Of a stretch of 42,346 bases of DNA, positions 35,255 through 42,346 are shown one piece after another. The notes under the pieces are model-generated. The model was not told the origin of the DNA. It saw nothing but the letters and a program-made list of their open reading frames with translations, and ran no database searches. The translations under genes and the position numbers were made by a program. The DNA lies in assembly GCA_002478865.1 (NCBI GenBank), contig DLJZ01000009.1:1-42346 (forward strand), in the 5' to 3' direction. Position 1 is the first letter of the stretch. Each line of letters starts with the position of its first letter. The stretch is from Hungatella sp. UBA7603. Lineage in GTDB: Bacteria > Bacillota > Clostridia > Lachnospirales > Lachnospiraceae.

Positions 35255-36673
35255 TCATTCTTTGTCCAGTAAATTATAGTCTTTTGTTCCATCTGATGTA
35301 ATCCATTGCAGGTACTGGGATAGAATGCTCTGATAGCCCTCTTCCTCCCACATTTTATAACCAGGTTTTTTCATGACTTTATCCCGGATGGAATAGACCT
35401 TTCCAGCCGTACAGGCCACATTAAGCTCAGCATATACTTTCGCCATCTGATCTCTTTGATACTTTGTAAGACCTTTAAGGTCGTCTCTACGGTCAAATTC
35501 ATCCTGAGCCTGATTGTAAAATACCTTATTTAAAAACCGATTTCCATAGACCTTAAAATCCAAAAGATTCTTATCCTTATTCCCCGTCTTTAAAGCCCAT
35601 GCCTTCATATCAAGAGCCTTTGTATGGTACCGAAACCAACCATCTTCTCCATAATACAGTATCCCATACTGACAGGGAGGGGTGGATAAGGAGCTGGTAA
35701 CGATTTCCTGTATCCCCGTCTCTTTAGTGGACTTCATATAATGCTGGACATGCAGGTGGCCGCTTAAATAAAGCGGGACCTCCCAGCTTTCCAACTGATC
35801 AATAAGCTGCTCGCTATGTTCAATGGTGCAATCATCTAAATAGACCTCACTCTCGTCTAGAAGATTGTGGTGGCTCACTGGAATTACCTTCATTCCAAGA
35901 TCGTGAGCTTCCTCCATCTGTTCCTCGATCCAATCATAGGTATCATCTTTTATCATTCCACCAACCAGATTTCTAGGCTCATACTGACTGCTATCAAGCA
36001 TGAAAGCTCTGGTGCTATCGTCAATCTGATAGACATAACTAAGTGATGCACTATCCCGGCTGACCGCTTCATTATATCCAAAGTCCTGGTAGATTTCCTC
36101 GAATTCCTGGGGAGTGATAGAATTAGATTTTTCTTTAGAATCCCCTGTAAAACGGGCAGCTTGCGGGTTATTGATATCATGATTGCCTGGTATTACAATA
36201 ACGGGGATTCCTACATCCTCAATCTCTTGAAGCTTTGCTGCAAATTGATTATGGCTTTCTTTTTCCCCGTTATAAGTCAGATCTCCACTAAGAATTACAA
36301 CATCCGGCTTCTCTTCCTTCACTTCTTCTATAAAAGCATCGGTGATCTCCCAGATATATGGCATCACCTTTCCGTCCCCATGATCTACAGTATATTGAAA
36401 GCTTTTTTGAAAGTCCGTCAAGTCTTTTGCAAGATAATGCGTATCAGTAGCAATCACAATTTTCACGCCTTTTTCCATCTCTGTCTCAGGCGATGGGCTT
36501 TCTGCGCTCTGCTGGGTGTCCTCTGTTGTGGGAGCTATCGTAGATGGCGCCTCTGTTTCTGTGGCACTTTCTCCACTCTCTGTTGTGTTATCCGGCACCT
36601 GCTGTTTTAGCGAACAGCCTGCTGATACACATACGGCTGCTATGACTGCTGCCAATAGGAAACTCTTTTTCAT
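35255..36673 (-). CDS. Calcineurin-like metallophosphoesterase lipoprotein
   Basis: A 472-residue exported phosphoesterase. The signal peptide ends with VSAGC (lipobox, Cys 20). A Thr/Glu/Ser/Pro-rich linker runs to about residue 68. The metallophosphatase motifs follow in order: IVIATDTHYL, VVILSGDLTYNG, VIVIPGNHDINNP, VIPVSHHNLL and LYLSGHLHVQHY, giving the full set of two-metal ligands. It should act outside the cell on a phosphoester not evident from the sequence. It follows the GH18 gene by 33 nt in the same direction, so both are probably made together at the cell surface. Confidence 0.9.
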   Translation of the reverse strand: MKKSFLLAAVIAAVCVSAGCSLKQQVPDNTTESGESATETEAPSTIAPTTEDTQQSAESPSPETEMEKGVKIVIATDTHYLAKDLTDFQKSFQYTVDHGDGKVMPYIWEITDAFIEEVKEEKPDVVILSGDLTYNGEKESHNQFAAKLQEIEDVGIPVIVIPGNHDINNPQAARFTGDSKEKSNSITPQEFEEIYQDFGYNEAVSRDSASLSYVYQIDDSTRAFMLDSSQYEPRNLVGGMIKDDTYDWIEEQMEEAHDLGMKVIPVSHHNLLDESEVYLDDCTIEHSEQLIDQLESWEVPLYLSGHLHVQHYMKSTKETGIQEIVTSSLSTPPCQYGILYYGEDGWFRYHTKALDMKAWALKTGNKDKNLLDFKVYGNRFLNKVFYNQAQDEFDRRDDLKGLTKYQRDQMAKVYAELNVACTAGKVYSIRDKVMKKPGYKMWEEEGYQSILSQYLQWITSDGTKDYNLLDKE

Positions 36674-36706
36674 GACATGACCTTCCTGTCTTATACTCTC
36701 ATTTGT

Positions 36707-38368
36707 TTATTTGTTATTCAACTTAATCTCATCCCAAAGATCAGCGGGTTCAAATCCAAGCTTCCAACAGGCAACTCCTGCCAGATTATACTGTTTGATT
36801 AGATTCATCTTAAGTCCAGTGGAACGCTCTTCTTCCAGCCAAATCTTCTTAAGCCCATCAGAGGTCTTAATTTCTCCATAATATTGACCGGATTCATCCA
36901 ACCAGCTTAATTCCACCTGATTCTCACTAACCCAATCCTTTGCTTTTGCAATTCCAATGGATGAGGATGTGGTTTTTCCATTTTCATCTTCCGTCCAAAC
37001 TCTGGTGTAAAATGGAATGGCCAAAACAACCTTTTCCTTGGGTACTTCTAAAAGGGTGTCCTTCACGCCGTTTTCTACATATCCAATGGAAGCGACAGAA
37101 CCTGAATTCCCTCCGGAATAATGTTCATCATATCCCATGATAATTACATAATCGGCAACAATCCCCTGTTCCTTTCGGTTATAAAACTTATTCCCAGCCA
37201 TAGGAACATAGTTATCAACCGACAAAACAAGTCCCTTTTTCCGGCAGGATATGGAAAGTTCCCGGATAAACTCGATGTAATGAACTCCGGCTTCTTCTTT
37301 AATCCCTTCAAAGTCCAGGTTAATTCCATCAAACCCATACTTTTCCGCCTCAGCCATCAAAGATTCAATCAGCTTACGCCTGGTGGTTGTCTTTGATAAA
37401 AGAATCTCCGTGTTCACATCCTTACTAAAATTATTGATTAGCGCCCATACCTTTAATCCTTTTTCATGAGCCTTTTTCACGTACCCTGCATCAGCCAGGG
37501 AACGGAAATTCCCTTCGTTATCCGTAAGCTCATACCAAGTAGGAGAAATTACATTGACTCCTTTTGTATTGGCGATAAGGTTGTCAAAGGATGAATTTCC
37601 CTCGGCAGTGGTTAACTGATGCCAGGCAAGGGTAACTGGTTCATCCATGGTTATATTTTTATAAACTGGTTTTTCAAAGGTGCTTTTTAATGTCTCGCTT
37701 GATTTCTCAGAAAGACGTCTGTGTTCTACATAACCAACGAACCCGTCTTCTGTGCGTACTTTATCCCATCGTTTCATGGATTCGACTACCGTAACACGAC
37801 TTCCCTTTGCAGCCCAGGTTATGATAGGGCTCTTTACGCCTCCCTTAACCCGGATATTGCTATTTTTCATTACTACGGCTGTATTTAACACATCCCATGT
37901 ATCGTTTATGTAAACTCTCTTATTCTGAGCGCCATCATACGCTGTTACTCTAATATCTGTATAGTTGGACACCAATCCGGCTGAAAGATACACATCGTTT
38001 TGATCGACCCAAATAAGGGGTTTTCCGGTGCTTCCCATGGTGGTATGATCTGCATAGACAATGGAGTCAGGCAGTGCATAGACCAAAAGCTTTTCATTGA
38101 TATCCCAGTAAAAACGTTCATTTAGTGTACGATTGACCCAGTCAATGGGGAGGTAGGTCTGACCTTCTACATAAATCCCCTTCTCTTGCTGTAATTCCTC
38201 ATTGAGAAAAAGGGCTACTTTTTTATCGGTTGCTCCCAACAGTTGTGTGATATCTGCCTTTTCATTTGTTGGAATATATCGCTCCAAAATTCGGCTTCCA
38301 AAAAATCCGAAGATTAATATAAACATCAATCCCAGCGCCACGAAAACCGGCACGGCTTTTCGATTCAT
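36707..38368 (-). CDS. GH18-family peptidoglycan hydrolase-like protein with SH3 domain
   Basis: A 553-residue membrane-anchored protein. One helix covers about residues 7-28. A copper-amine-oxidase-N-like module (GQTYLPIDWVNRTLNERFYW) covers about 45-170. An SH3b domain (NIRVKGGVKSPIITWAAKGS, DGFVGYVEHRRL) covers about 172-225. The GH18 catalytic barrel (about 240-550) has DGINLDFEGI, the family's DxxDxE signature with the catalytic Glu. This layout matches clostridial relatives of YdhD/SleL, which act as N-acetylglucosaminidases on spore cortex. The ATG has GGAGGAT 7 nt upstream. A metallophosphoesterase lipoprotein gene follows. Confidence 0.9.
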   Translation of the reverse strand: MNRKAVPVFVALGLMFILIFGFFGSRILERYIPTNEKADITQLLGATDKKVALFLNEELQQEKGIYVEGQTYLPIDWVNRTLNERFYWDINEKLLVYALPDSIVYADHTTMGSTGKPLIWVDQNDVYLSAGLVSNYTDIRVTAYDGAQNKRVYINDTWDVLNTAVVMKNSNIRVKGGVKSPIITWAAKGSRVTVVESMKRWDKVRTEDGFVGYVEHRRLSEKSSETLKSTFEKPVYKNITMDEPVTLAWHQLTTAEGNSSFDNLIANTKGVNVISPTWYELTDNEGNFRSLADAGYVKKAHEKGLKVWALINNFSKDVNTEILLSKTTTRRKLIESLMAEAEKYGFDGINLDFEGIKEEAGVHYIEFIRELSISCRKKGLVLSVDNYVPMAGNKFYNRKEQGIVADYVIIMGYDEHYSGGNSGSVASIGYVENGVKDTLLEVPKEKVVLAIPFYTRVWTEDENGKTTSSSIGIAKAKDWVSENQVELSWLDESGQYYGEIKTSDGLKKIWLEEERSTGLKMNLIKQYNLAGVACWKLGFEPADLWDEIKLNNK

Positions 38369-38425
38369 CTGCTATCCTCCTGCTATCTAATGGTGCTATT
38401 TATCCATGGTTGTACATTTTCTTTT

Positions 38426-38456
38426 CGATTATATCATATTTCCTGATTTTTGGAAT
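38426..38456 (-). promoter_or_regulatory. Possible promoter of the GH18 operon
   Basis: A perfect TATAAT (minus strand, 38428-38433) preceded by TGA forms an extended -10 about 60 nt upstream of the GH18 start. The -35 region (TTCCAA) is poor. A sporulation sigma factor site was not evident. Confidence 0.3.
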
Positions 38457-38566
38457 TTACATTTTCATTACGTTCATTCATCCCCTGATCCCACCCTGAT
38501 GCGCAGGCAAACCAACTTTAGGCTGAAGATGGCATCCCAATTCGCATCCCATATGTCACTGGATAA

Positions 38567-38812
38567 TTATCGATTATAGATTTTATCAAATCTTATCTCT
38601 TGTAGCTTCCCGGTTGTTTCATCCGGTATATAGTCCGCCATATAAAAATAATCATCCTCCTTTACTTCAAATATTTTACTCCAATCTTCTTCTGGCAGTT
38701 CTTCCCCATCTATAACTATGGAGATTCCCAGATCCCGATATTTTTTAAGCCCCTCCAGATATTGGGCTTTATCGATACCCTCCGCCCGGTCTCTGGCATT
38801 ATCTTTTTTCAT
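38567..38812 (-). CDS. Small acidic hypothetical protein
   Basis: An 81-residue soluble protein, rich in Asp/Glu, that I do not recognise. It reads MKKDNARDRAEGIDKAQYLE at the start, then ISIVIDGEELPEEDWSKIF and DDYFYMADYIPDETTG. The ATG at 38812 is chosen because GGGGAG stands 6 nt upstream; the frame is open to 38884 but has no site there. It follows the P-loop protein gene with a large hairpin between them, so it may be expressed from the same transcript. There is no signal peptide or membrane segment. Confidence 0.65.
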   Translation of the reverse strand: MKKDNARDRAEGIDKAQYLEGLKKYRDLGISIVIDGEELPEEDWSKIFEVKEDDYFYMADYIPDETTGKLQEIRFDKIYNR

Positions 38813-38842
38813 AAGTATCTCCCCTGTAAACTCTTTTGTAAG

Positions 38843-38904
38843 AAGACCGCGCGAAAGAGGACCACAAGGATTGTTGCGTGACAAAAATCCTCTTTTGCGG
38901 TCTT
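38843..38904 (-). terminator. Large inverted repeat at the end of the P-loop protein gene
   Basis: AAGACCGC plus GAAAGAGGA (from 38843) pair with TCCTCTTTT plus GCGGTCTT (to 38904), about 17 paired bases with a 2-nt bulge and a 26-nt loop. It touches the stop codon of the P-loop gene. The minus-strand flank (CTTCTTAC) is a weak T-run, so partial termination or mRNA protection is likely. Confidence 0.65.
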
Positions 38905-39520
38905 AAAATAACTGCTGGTAAAATTTCATAACTTCTCCGGTGACAGCAAACGCGTCTACTGAAACTGGAATTCTTCGTACCGGGCGTTTAAGCCTCTTTT
39001 CCATATTTTTTCTGGCTTCTTCACTCCCAAATGTCAGGAAGGTTTCCCAGCTCTTTTCCGCCTTATTCCCTTTACTCTCAAACTCCAGAAACGCCTCCAT
39101 CTGCCACTCACTTAAGCTTCCTAAAACAAATTGCCTGTCGCATCTTAAAAACTCCTTAAATCCGCCGTCCCCCACGGTGCCATAATCCACAATCACCGTC
39201 TCGTATCCAGATTTTTTACACATCAAAAGTGTATTAATCCCCGCATTTTCATAATACTTGACCTCAAGGATTTTGAAAGCTGTGCTCTTATTGTCTTCCT
39301 TTGCGCATCCCCTTTTCATACGAGCAAAATCGCCATGACTGTTCCATTCCAAAACAGCACATCTTCGTCTTAAAACACCGCTTAAATACCCTGCAGTCAT
39401 AATTGCAAAATGAGTTGCGCCCACGCTGTCTCCTGTACCAATAATGCCAATGGTCTCCTGGCTCACCTCTTTCGTTCCAAACCTTTGAAATGGCCAAAAC
39501 GACTTTCTCTTCCCTTTCAT
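38903..39520 (-). CDS. Degenerate P-loop (MinD/CpaE-like) protein
   Basis: A 205-residue protein. TIGIIGTGDSVGATHFAIMT holds the position of a deviant Walker A loop but lacks both lysines, so ATP hydrolysis is doubtful. YETVIVDYGTVGDGG resembles the Walker B region of MinD/ParA-type proteins. It resembles in outline the C-terminal domain of the adjacent kinase protein (ALFGSKSGAGATHIGIGLSV). The ATG at 39520 is used; its ribosome binding site (GGAAAGG) overlaps the last codons of the kinase gene, so translation is coupled. The pair may form a heteromeric P-loop unit. Role unknown. Confidence 0.7.
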   Translation of the reverse strand: MKGKRKSFWPFQRFGTKEVSQETIGIIGTGDSVGATHFAIMTAGYLSGVLRRRCAVLEWNSHGDFARMKRGCAKEDNKSTAFKILEVKYYENAGINTLLMCKKSGYETVIVDYGTVGDGGFKEFLRCDRQFVLGSLSEWQMEAFLEFESKGNKAEKSWETFLTFGSEEARKNMEKRLKRPVRRIPVSVDAFAVTGEVMKFYQQLF

Positions 39521-39522
39521 AA

Positions 39523-40968
39523 TTACCTTTCCTTCCAAAAGGACTTACCTATTCCCAAAAACCATGACATCAGCCTCTTTTTTATTCCTAGAAACCACCG
39601 TTTCTCCATGCTTTTGTCTTCTAAAAGCGTTGATAAAAGCATCTCATAAAAATGGTGGGCTTCCTTATCTATGGAAAATGGATCCGGAAAGTTAGGCGCA
39701 CGAAAACAACGAGTGGCTAGTACTCCCTCCGGAAGCTTGATTTTGGCCTTTAAATCTGTGTGATTGTATACAATTGCATATGGCAGCCCCTTTTTTACTA
39801 CTTGGCTAGCCGCCCGTTTAGACTGGCTGACACTCCATGGACTGCCGTCACAAATCATCAAGACCGCATTGATATCTCCGGTGAGGAGCGCTTCATCACT
39901 GGCACCATAATCCAGTATTCTCACATTTATGGGGGGATCCTTTAACTTTACTCCTGGGCCGTAATAGGGTTTCCACACAAAACCATGATGCCGCATAAGC
40001 CCATACTGGTCCCGGCTTCCTCCGGCATAATGACTCATCCCGGCGCCCATTCCGGAATCGGTTTTTTCTTCTAATAAATTGGGGTAACCTTGATTTCTAA
40101 GATAGACAGACAGGCCGATTCCAATATGAGTCGCTCCGGCCCCTGACTTGCTCCCGAACAGAGCAATGGTAAGAGATGATGATTGTAGACGGTCTTTTGC
40201 AGCCGTTCCTATGTTTTTAAGCTGTTTTAGCCTTTCTCCCAGCTCTTGTGCCGATGAAAAGCGCTCTTCTTTTTCTTCCATGATGCACTCTGATATGATG
40301 GCAAGCAAATTAGAATCCGCTGCTTGGTCCGGTTGAAAGGGCAGTTTGGGAAATGTTCCTGTATATAAATAGTGGAGAATAGCACCAATGGCATAGATAT
40401 CTGTTCTCTCATCAAGAATTCCTTCTTTTTTATACTGCTCCGGTGCCGCACATCCTACGGTTCCGTATCGCTTGCCTGGCTCGTTGGCCTCATCCATAGA
40501 CGCAGCAAGTCCAAAATCGATTAGCTTCACAGTGTCATGACACAACATTAAGTTCTTAGGCTGTAAATCCAAATGTAAAATGGGATTTGTTCCTGCGGAA
40601 TGCAGGTATTGAATGATATTGGTTAACTGGATTCCATAAAATATGGCCAGTTCCCTAGATAGATGGCCTTGCTTTTTCACAAGGTCGTACAAAGATTCTC
40701 CTTCCAGATACTCTTCGATTAAATAACTATAAGATTCGTCTTCTTCTACGTCATAAACAATGGGGATTCCGGGATGGCGAAGCTCCTTTAGAACAAGGGC
40801 TTCTCGTCTGAAACGATCGTAATTAAGAAAGCTTTTGGGTACCCGTTTGATCGCGCGGTATTCCTCAAGCCCAAGATGAACCGCCAGAAAAACTGTTCCT
40901 GCCCGACCGGTTCCCAAGATGCCGTATAGTTGATATTTTCCAAACAGAACGGCGCTTATCGCAGCCAC
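39523..40968 (-). CDS. Ser/Thr protein kinase fused to a CpaE/TadZ-like P-loop domain
   Basis: A 481-residue cytoplasmic fusion. Residues 10-250 are a Hanks-type kinase: LGTGRAGTVFLA (Gly loop), AIKRV (Lys 41), HLDLQPKN (catalytic Asp 134, with the usual HRD Arg replaced by Leu), DFGLA (151-155) and AAPEQYKKE. Residues 265-440 form a MinD-like domain with GSKSGAGATH (272-281), the CpaE-type deviant Walker A in which the second Lys is Ala. There is no transmembrane or PASTA part, unlike PrkC. The GTG start (40968) touches the AAGGAGG site; an in-frame ATA at 40959 has ideal spacing. It is coupled to the downstream P-loop gene. Confidence 0.85.
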   Translation of the reverse strand: MAAISAVLFGKYQLYGILGTGRAGTVFLAVHLGLEEYRAIKRVPKSFLNYDRFRREALVLKELRHPGIPIVYDVEEDESYSYLIEEYLEGESLYDLVKKQGHLSRELAIFYGIQLTNIIQYLHSAGTNPILHLDLQPKNLMLCHDTVKLIDFGLAASMDEANEPGKRYGTVGCAAPEQYKKEGILDERTDIYAIGAILHYLYTGTFPKLPFQPDQAADSNLLAIISECIMEEKEERFSSAQELGERLKQLKNIGTAAKDRLQSSSLTIALFGSKSGAGATHIGIGLSVYLRNQGYPNLLEEKTDSGMGAGMSHYAGGSRDQYGLMRHHGFVWKPYYGPGVKLKDPPINVRILDYGASDEALLTGDINAVLMICDGSPWSVSQSKRAASQVVKKGLPYAIVYNHTDLKAKIKLPEGVLATRCFRAPNFPDPFSIDKEAHHFYEMLLSTLLEDKSMEKRWFLGIKKRLMSWFLGIGKSFWKER

Positions 40969-41626
40969 CTCCTTCTTGCCTGTCCAATATCATCTCTTAT
41001 CTTCCATAATATTCCATTTTCTCTTTTTTATCAACCGTTTTTTCTATTAAATTTACAAAATACATGGAGTCCTTACTTTACCTATTTTAATTTTACCTTC
41101 ACACAAGGGTGAAGAATACAATTACCGCTTTATCAAACAGTCAGCATCTTCTTTATTATATCTGCATAGCTTTTACCGCATAATTCCCTCATAACATACT
41201 TGCATAATATTGAATCGATGCCCTATACACTCTGCGCTTTCTTTCACACTTTAATGGATTTGCTGATTATACTAATGGCACTTCATTTCTTGTAGATCCA
41301 ACTCCTAAAAGCCATTTTCAATTGCTTCATTTACTCATGCATGGATATCTAACAATTCATTGTTGTCTGTGATAAGAGAGTTGATATCATCCACTTTATA
41401 AACAGGAATGTATTATTCATCCACTGTTAAACGGTAATATATAAGTCCTTAAACGTTTCTGTTTTTGATAAAGCATAAAAATTATTGAATTCGCCCATTT
41501 TATCCCCAGTTATTTTAATTTTTATTCAAAATAGGCTTGACCTTTATTAGCAAGGCTTAATGCTGCTAGAATATAATACCTTAAGTATCAAATTACATTG
41601 CTAAATATTTGATAGGAAGGAGTATT
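40969..41626. other. Gene-free divergent region before the collagen-like gene
   Basis: About 660 nt, AT-rich, with no credible frame. It must hold the promoters of the kinase gene (left) and of the collagen-like gene (right). A TATAAT stands at 41572-41577, 50 nt before the collagen gene's ATG, but its -35 position is poor; TTGACC at 41537-41542 is too far from it. I could not assign a sporulation promoter. Confidence 0.5.

Positions 41627-42346
<720 letters not shown>

Noticed and set aside
36161..36610. 149-residue plus-strand frame
   Set aside because: Lies wholly inside the metallophosphoesterase gene on the other strand, with no ribosome binding site and low-quality composition.

Overview
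The window reads as a chromosomal segment of a low-to-moderate-GC, spore-forming Firmicute. Gene content (class A-type AsnA, DUF4080-like B12 radical SAM protein, CwlD, PTS and ChvE-type sugar importers, a spore-coat-like collagen protein) fits the Lachnospiraceae (Clostridium cluster XIVa, Lacrimispora-like). That taxonomic call is inference from content; no marker gene such as 16S rRNA is present.

Region 1 (1 to about 9,420) is a strikingly AT-rich island, almost entirely coded on the minus strand. It holds a compact class II lanthipeptide cluster: a full-length LanM synthetase (4823-7879), a flavodoxin-fold NAD(P)H/FMN reductase (3950-4675), a 60-residue precursor (3552-3734), a decayed second copy of the reductase (2416-2834), an unrecognised small ORF (2893-3162), an ABC exporter without a peptidase domain (735-2354) and a small membrane protein (375-635). 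The precursor has a cytolysin-like leader (FEEL...EMEA) but a core with 15 Thr, 2 Ser and only one Cys, with 12 of those 17 hydroxy residues on one alternating register. LanM dehydration followed by reduction would place D-residues at alternate positions. I think this is the system the window was chosen for. A 1.5-kb gene-free stretch (7915-9429) closes the island.

Region 2 (9430-14002, plus strand) starts with a histidine kinase that has lost, or never had, an adjacent response regulator. A self-contained beta-glucoside regulon follows: RAT site and overlapping terminator, LicT/BglG antiterminator, PTS EIIBCA.

Region 3 (14133-30260, minus strand) is core metabolism and maintenance: a PIN-PhoH ATPase; an AraR-like repressor with a ChvE/GguA/GguB-type sugar ABC importer and two matching operator palindromes; TrmL, an aminotransferase and an Lrp regulator in a coupled operon; an AIR-synthase-like domain protein; a VanW protein; a 36-residue membrane peptide; a DnaQ-like exonuclease; endonuclease III; a radical SAM protein; dCMP deaminase; and Sua5/TsaC.

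Region 4 (30433-34292, plus strand) has asparagine synthetase A, an AgrA/AgrC-like LytTR two-component pair and a charged coiled-coil protein of unknown role. The response-regulator gene carries a perfect 16-bp inverted repeat inside its coding sequence.

Region 5 (34481-40968, minus strand) carries CwlD, a metallophosphoesterase lipoprotein, a GH18 SleL/YdhD-like hydrolase, a small acidic protein, and a two-gene unit of a degenerate P-loop protein with a Ser/Thr kinase fused to a CpaE/TadZ-like domain. At the right edge (41627 to the end, plus strand) a Cys-rich collagen-like surface protein with 90-bp repeats runs off the window.

No tRNA, rRNA, CRISPR array or intact insertion sequence was seen.
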